A stretch of DNA of 64,000 bases from Stomorhina lunata (taxonomy: Eukaryota > Arthropoda > Insecta > Diptera > Rhiniidae): positions 16,815,571 through 16,879,570 of the forward strand of contig OW121741.1 of assembly GCA_933228675.1 (NCBI GenBank). The letters run 5' to 3'. Below the pieces are notes generated by a model. That model searched no databases and was not told the origin of the DNA. It saw only the letters and a list, made by a program, of their open reading frames with translations. Positions 60,658 to 64,000 of this stretch are shown piece after piece. Made by a program: the position numbers and the translations under genes. The stretch's first letter is position 1. The number at the start of each line of letters is the position of its first letter.

Positions 60658-61539
60658 GTAAGTGTCTATTTATAAAAAACCAAAACATTTTAAAGATTTT
60701 ATTAAAGACATTAAGACAATTTTTTTCAAAAATTTCAGTTGTCGTCACCAGACACTAAAAATTTGATTGTTTTTTGTTAAGGGGTTTTGAAGAAAACTCT
60801 GAAAACAAAAAAAAAAAAAAAAAAAACGTGTGGAAAATTTAATTTAAAAATTCCCCCTAAATTGTTCCTAAAAAATTTTAAACACTCAATATTTTCGAAA
60901 AAAAAAAATTTCTAAGAAAAATTTTTTGTTTATGAATTTTTAATTTAATTAATATTAAAAATTTAAAACCTCAAACATTTTTTAACTAAAAAAAAAATTA
61001 CAAAATTTTCCTAGAAAGACCCAAGATTTCAAAATTTTTTAACCAAATTAAAAAATCTTCTTTTCCCACATCTGCAAATAATTAAGCATAAATGCCTCTC
61101 CCTGTCCCTCACCTTGACGCTTACCTTTGCTTAAACTTTTTCCATTAATTCCTTAATTAATTTTGTTTATTATAAACAAATTTTTTACCTTGTTTATAAT
61201 TTGTTGATTTTAATAATCTTTTTGATGTTTTCAAAATTTTTGTTAATAAATCAAGTTGATGGTAATTGTTTACCGCAAAATTTTAAACTCATGTAAACAC
61301 TACAATTTTTATAGCGTCAGTTCCAAAATTGCAATAAAAAACTTAATGTTTAGGGAACTTATAGAGCCCTCCCACGTTGTTGGACGAAACTCAAGCATAT
61401 AAAACTATTAAAAGTACTTTAGAAAAAAATTACCGAAAAAGGTATATACTATAGGTAAGGTTAGGCTAGAAATCGGAATCGGAGACCCTTTGGGCCCATC
61501 CCACCGGGAACCCAACATTAACTGACATTAACTAACTCT

Positions 61540-61800
61540 GCAACTAAGGATGACTCTAAATTTTGAGATGATTTAGAAGTACGACTAAGAAGCTCGAGAA
61601 AACTCAACAGTTTAGGATGACTCTGCAGCTTGACCTGGCATGACGGCTTACGACGAATCATAAATCTGGGATGACTTAGAAGTTTGATAAAACTCTGCAG
61701 TTCAGGATGACTCAGCAGCTTTAGATGACACAGCTGTTTGGAATGAATCAGCAATTTAAGATGACTTAGAAGTTTAAGATAACTCTGCAGTTGGAGATTA
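61540..61800. repeat. GATGACTCAGCAGTT minisatellite, block 2
   Basis: About twelve degenerate 21-bp units (GATGACTTAGAAGTTTAAGA and variants). A minus-strand open frame passes through because the unit is a multiple of three. Confidence 0.75.
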
Positions 61801-61865
61801 CTCATTATTCTGCCCGCTATTCCGTTGCCTTCGACGTCGCAGTGACCATGAACCCAATACAATGG
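61800..61865 (-). pseudogene. Scrap of retrotransposon RNase H domain
   Basis: The minus strand reads WVHGHCDVEGNGIAGRI, which resembles the GH..IEGNE.AD motif of RNase H from fly retrotransposons. Only about 20 codons remain before the minisatellite takes over. It is a remnant only; low certainty because of length. Confidence 0.4.
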
Positions 61866-61885
61866 TCATATGATAACAGACTTCT

Positions 61886-62330
61886 TAATTGCCTGCTATT
61901 GAAGAACACGACTTGGAGAATATGTGGTTTCAACAAAACGATGCCACATGTCACACAACTCGAGTGAATGTGGCTTTATTGCAAGAGACATTTCTTGGCC
62001 GCGTAATTTCTCGTCGTGGCGATATCAACTGGCCACCAAGATCATGCGACTTGACACCATTAGACTTTTTTGTGGGGCTACGCGAAAGACTCTGTTTATG
62101 CAGATAAACCTTTAACTCTTTCTTGAGCACTTAAAAACCAACATTCGTCATGTTATGGCTGAAATACCGCCCAATATGTGTCAAAAAGTGGTCGAAAATG
62201 ACCTAAAAAAATCAATGCTAGCAACTCTTCACGTGATGTAGTGTTTCACACATAATGTCAACGTTCAAACTTTAAAATAAAAAAGAAATATTATGACAAA
62301 AATATTTTATGTTTTTTACATACGTTCACT
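61886..62330 (+). pseudogene. Decayed mariner/Tc1-superfamily transposase fragment
   Basis: The frame gives FQQNDATCHT (with the second catalytic Asp) and SRRGDINWPPRSCDLTPLDF, the hallmark C-terminal catalytic region of mariner-like DDE transposases in insects. The frame is lost just after LDFF by a small indel and reaches a stop at 62104. Remnants of the C terminus (IPPNMCQKVVEN-like) continue in another frame to about 62240. The N-terminal half is missing. A possible 3' end (ACATACGTTCACTTTTGAAACC) lies at about 62319-62340. Inactive copy. Confidence 0.8.
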
Positions 62331-62399
62331 TTTGAAACCGCAAAATGGATAATCCGATATATACATAAGATTGGACCTAATATGTGTGATGTACTTAAG

Positions 62400-63040
62400 A
62401 AGTCTCTCTCTTGCGATAAGTTGCAGCGTGTTGTCTGGGGATAATGTAGCATATTGCCGGAGGGTAGTGTATCATTTTTTATGTGCCATACTTTACTTTA
62501 TAAGTGCCATACTGCAAGTGGGGTGAAGTAGAATGTTGAATGGGGGGTAATATATAATGCTGCTAGGGTGGTATTGCAGCATATGGACTGGAGGGTGTTA
62601 CAGCATGTTGTAGGGGGAATAGTGTATCTTGCTGCTGGGGAGTAATGTAACATGATACTTGTGGGGTAATTAAGTCTATTGTCTGCGGGGTGATGAAATA
62701 TGTTGTATGGGAATTAGTGCGTCATTAGTGTGTCGCCTGGGGTGTAATATATAATGTTGTTAGGGTGGTACTGCAGCATGATGACTAGAGGGTGTCACAG
62801 CATATTGTAGGGGGAATTGTGTATCATTCTTCCGGGGAGTAATGCAACATGATGCCTGTGCGGTAATTTAGTCTATTGTCTGAGGTCATCACCCCTCAGC
62901 CTGTTGTGTGGGAAGTAGTGTGTCATGTTGTTAGGGGGAAGTGTAGCATGTTGTTGGGGGGTAAAATAAAACAAATGAAGTATGTTGTCGGGGTGGTAAC
63001 AAGGAACGTTGTTTGGGCGTAATTTGGCATATTGAGCAGA
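62400..63040. repeat. G-rich degenerate minisatellite
   Basis: Units of roughly 25-35 bp based on GTAATGTAGCATGTTGTCGGGG. A larger ~188-bp duplication is visible: 62543-62682 resembles 62731-62882. Strikingly G-rich on the plus strand compared with the rest of the window. Confidence 0.75.
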
Positions 63041-63599
63041 TAGTTAAAGATTATATTCAAAATCCCTAATTCCGGTGTACGTAGCGTTATGTTTTCCGTT
63101 CAGTGGGTGCTGAGATATTTCTTGTATTTAAGTGCCTGTCATTGTTGCGCCTCCAGACAGGGGAACAATTTCTGTGGAATTAACGCACTCGACTGTGGTC
63201 GAGGGCGCTAAGTGCTGATGACGTCCTGTGGCGGTACAGAAATTGCAATCCACTAGCCGCGTTTAAAAATAATTTTTCAGTTTTTCTCCATAATTTACTT
63301 TCCAATTTTCAAAACTAATAATTTGAAAATTAAATGAACTCAAACCTAATTTTTCAATTAATTCTAAAGTTCGAATAATGAATTCCCAAATAATAAAAAA
63401 AGTACCTGGTTGACCGAGCCTTGCTCGGAGCTTTATGATAAGCATTTTTAGGCAAATTTTAAAATTTTTTAAATATTTTATTTTATAAAGTAGTAAAATA
63501 AATTTAGAGGAAATACATTGTACAAATATTTAGTTAATTTTGAATTATTTTATTGATTTTGTCCGATCAACACATAGTTTGCATAGTTTACAGTTTAAC

Positions 63600-64000
63600 T
63601 CATTTTAAAAATTTTGGAAATTGGTCATACCAACAGAAACCTCCGTCGACTCATGCGCAACAACTTTGCTAAAGATTATAGCTTAATCAAATGCACAATT
63701 TATGATTTAATTCATTTTGAGTAGTTTTCAGTGGCGCCTCCTGAAGTTGTTCATACCAACTAAGAAACCTTCGTCTGCTTATGCGTAACAACTTTACTTA
63801 TGATTATAACATGATCAAATGCACAGTTTACGATTTAATTAATTTTGAGTAATTTTCAGTAGCGCCACCTATCGGACTTTAGTCATTCCCATTAATAAAC
63901 CTTCATCGGCTTATCCGCAACAACTTTGTTAAAGATTATTGCATGATTAAATGTACAGCTTATGATTAAATCGATTTTGAGTAATTTTCAGTAGCGCCAC
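63600..64000. repeat. ~130-bp tandem repeat, block 2
   Basis: Three copies of the unit seen at 58290-58650 (TCATGCGCAAC, ACTTTGCTAAAGATTATAGC, CAGTGGCGCC), running off the window's right edge. Confidence 0.85.

Larger units (their letters stand above)
60658..64000. other. Downstream of iGluR gene 3 exon 3: transposon and minisatellite region
   Basis: Poly-A/T-rich sequence to about 61450, then a retroelement scrap, a minisatellite, a decayed mariner-type copy, a G-rich minisatellite and a 130-bp tandem block. Positions 63060-63600 show a CCGAGCCTTGCTCGG hairpin near 63411 and no gene. Confidence 0.6.

Noticed and set aside
60738..60758. Exon 4 of iGluR gene 3 starting after TTTCAG
   Set aside because: Gives VVVTRH and a stop, unrelated to the DIVA... 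sequence found at this place in genes 1 and 2.

Overview
This is a 64 kb stretch of an AT-rich nuclear insect genome. Three things point to a higher (calyptrate-like) fly: spliced genes with insect-type introns, kainate-type glutamate receptors of the Drosophila class, and fly mobile elements carrying GTCY microsatellites. I assembled the genes by hand from splice sites and reading phase. Every junction used keeps the frame, but no transcript or database evidence was available.

Layout. (1) 3022-22816, plus strand: an Atg18a/WIPI2-like autophagy gene with five coding exons and 544 codons. A tiny first exon lies 15.1 kb upstream of the main exon. Intron 1 holds two oppositely oriented arrays of one 31-bp satellite. 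Introns 1 and 4 hold two AT-rich satellite families in opposite orientations on either side of exons 2-4. (2) 22817-26407: a convergent intergenic region with a 33-bp perfect inverted repeat and a mosaic of degenerate ~0.5 kb repeats. (3) 26408-32452, minus strand: iGluR gene 1, kainate-type, 12 exons, 1028 aa. (4) 32990-41522, minus strand: a two-exon CFAP299-like gene (238 aa). Its only intron (7.8 kb) is almost wholly an 11-bp satellite of about 700 copies. (5) 42427-56021, plus strand: iGluR gene 2, 13 exons, 940 aa. Its introns carry a third array of the 31-bp satellite and a 12-bp satellite related to the CFAP299 one. (6) 60215-60657, plus strand: the first three exons of a third iGluR paralogue. 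Its fourth exon was not found in the remaining 3.3 kb, which holds a decayed mariner-type transposase and several minisatellites.

How the genes relate. The three iGluR genes share intron positions and phases and are tandem/inverted duplicates around CFAP299. Genes 1 and 2 are predicted to make membrane glutamate-gated channel subunits with intact ligand-binding residues. Gene 1 has glycine at the pore Q/R site, while gene 2 has the usual glutamine. CFAP299 and gene 2 are divergently transcribed from a ~0.9 kb shared upstream region. CFAP299 and gene 1 are head-to-tail, ~0.54 kb apart. Atg18a is functionally unrelated to the others.

The most unusual feature is the intronic satellite landscape. 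At least five short-period tandem families sit inside introns, some in inverted pairs that could fold into long RNA duplexes.
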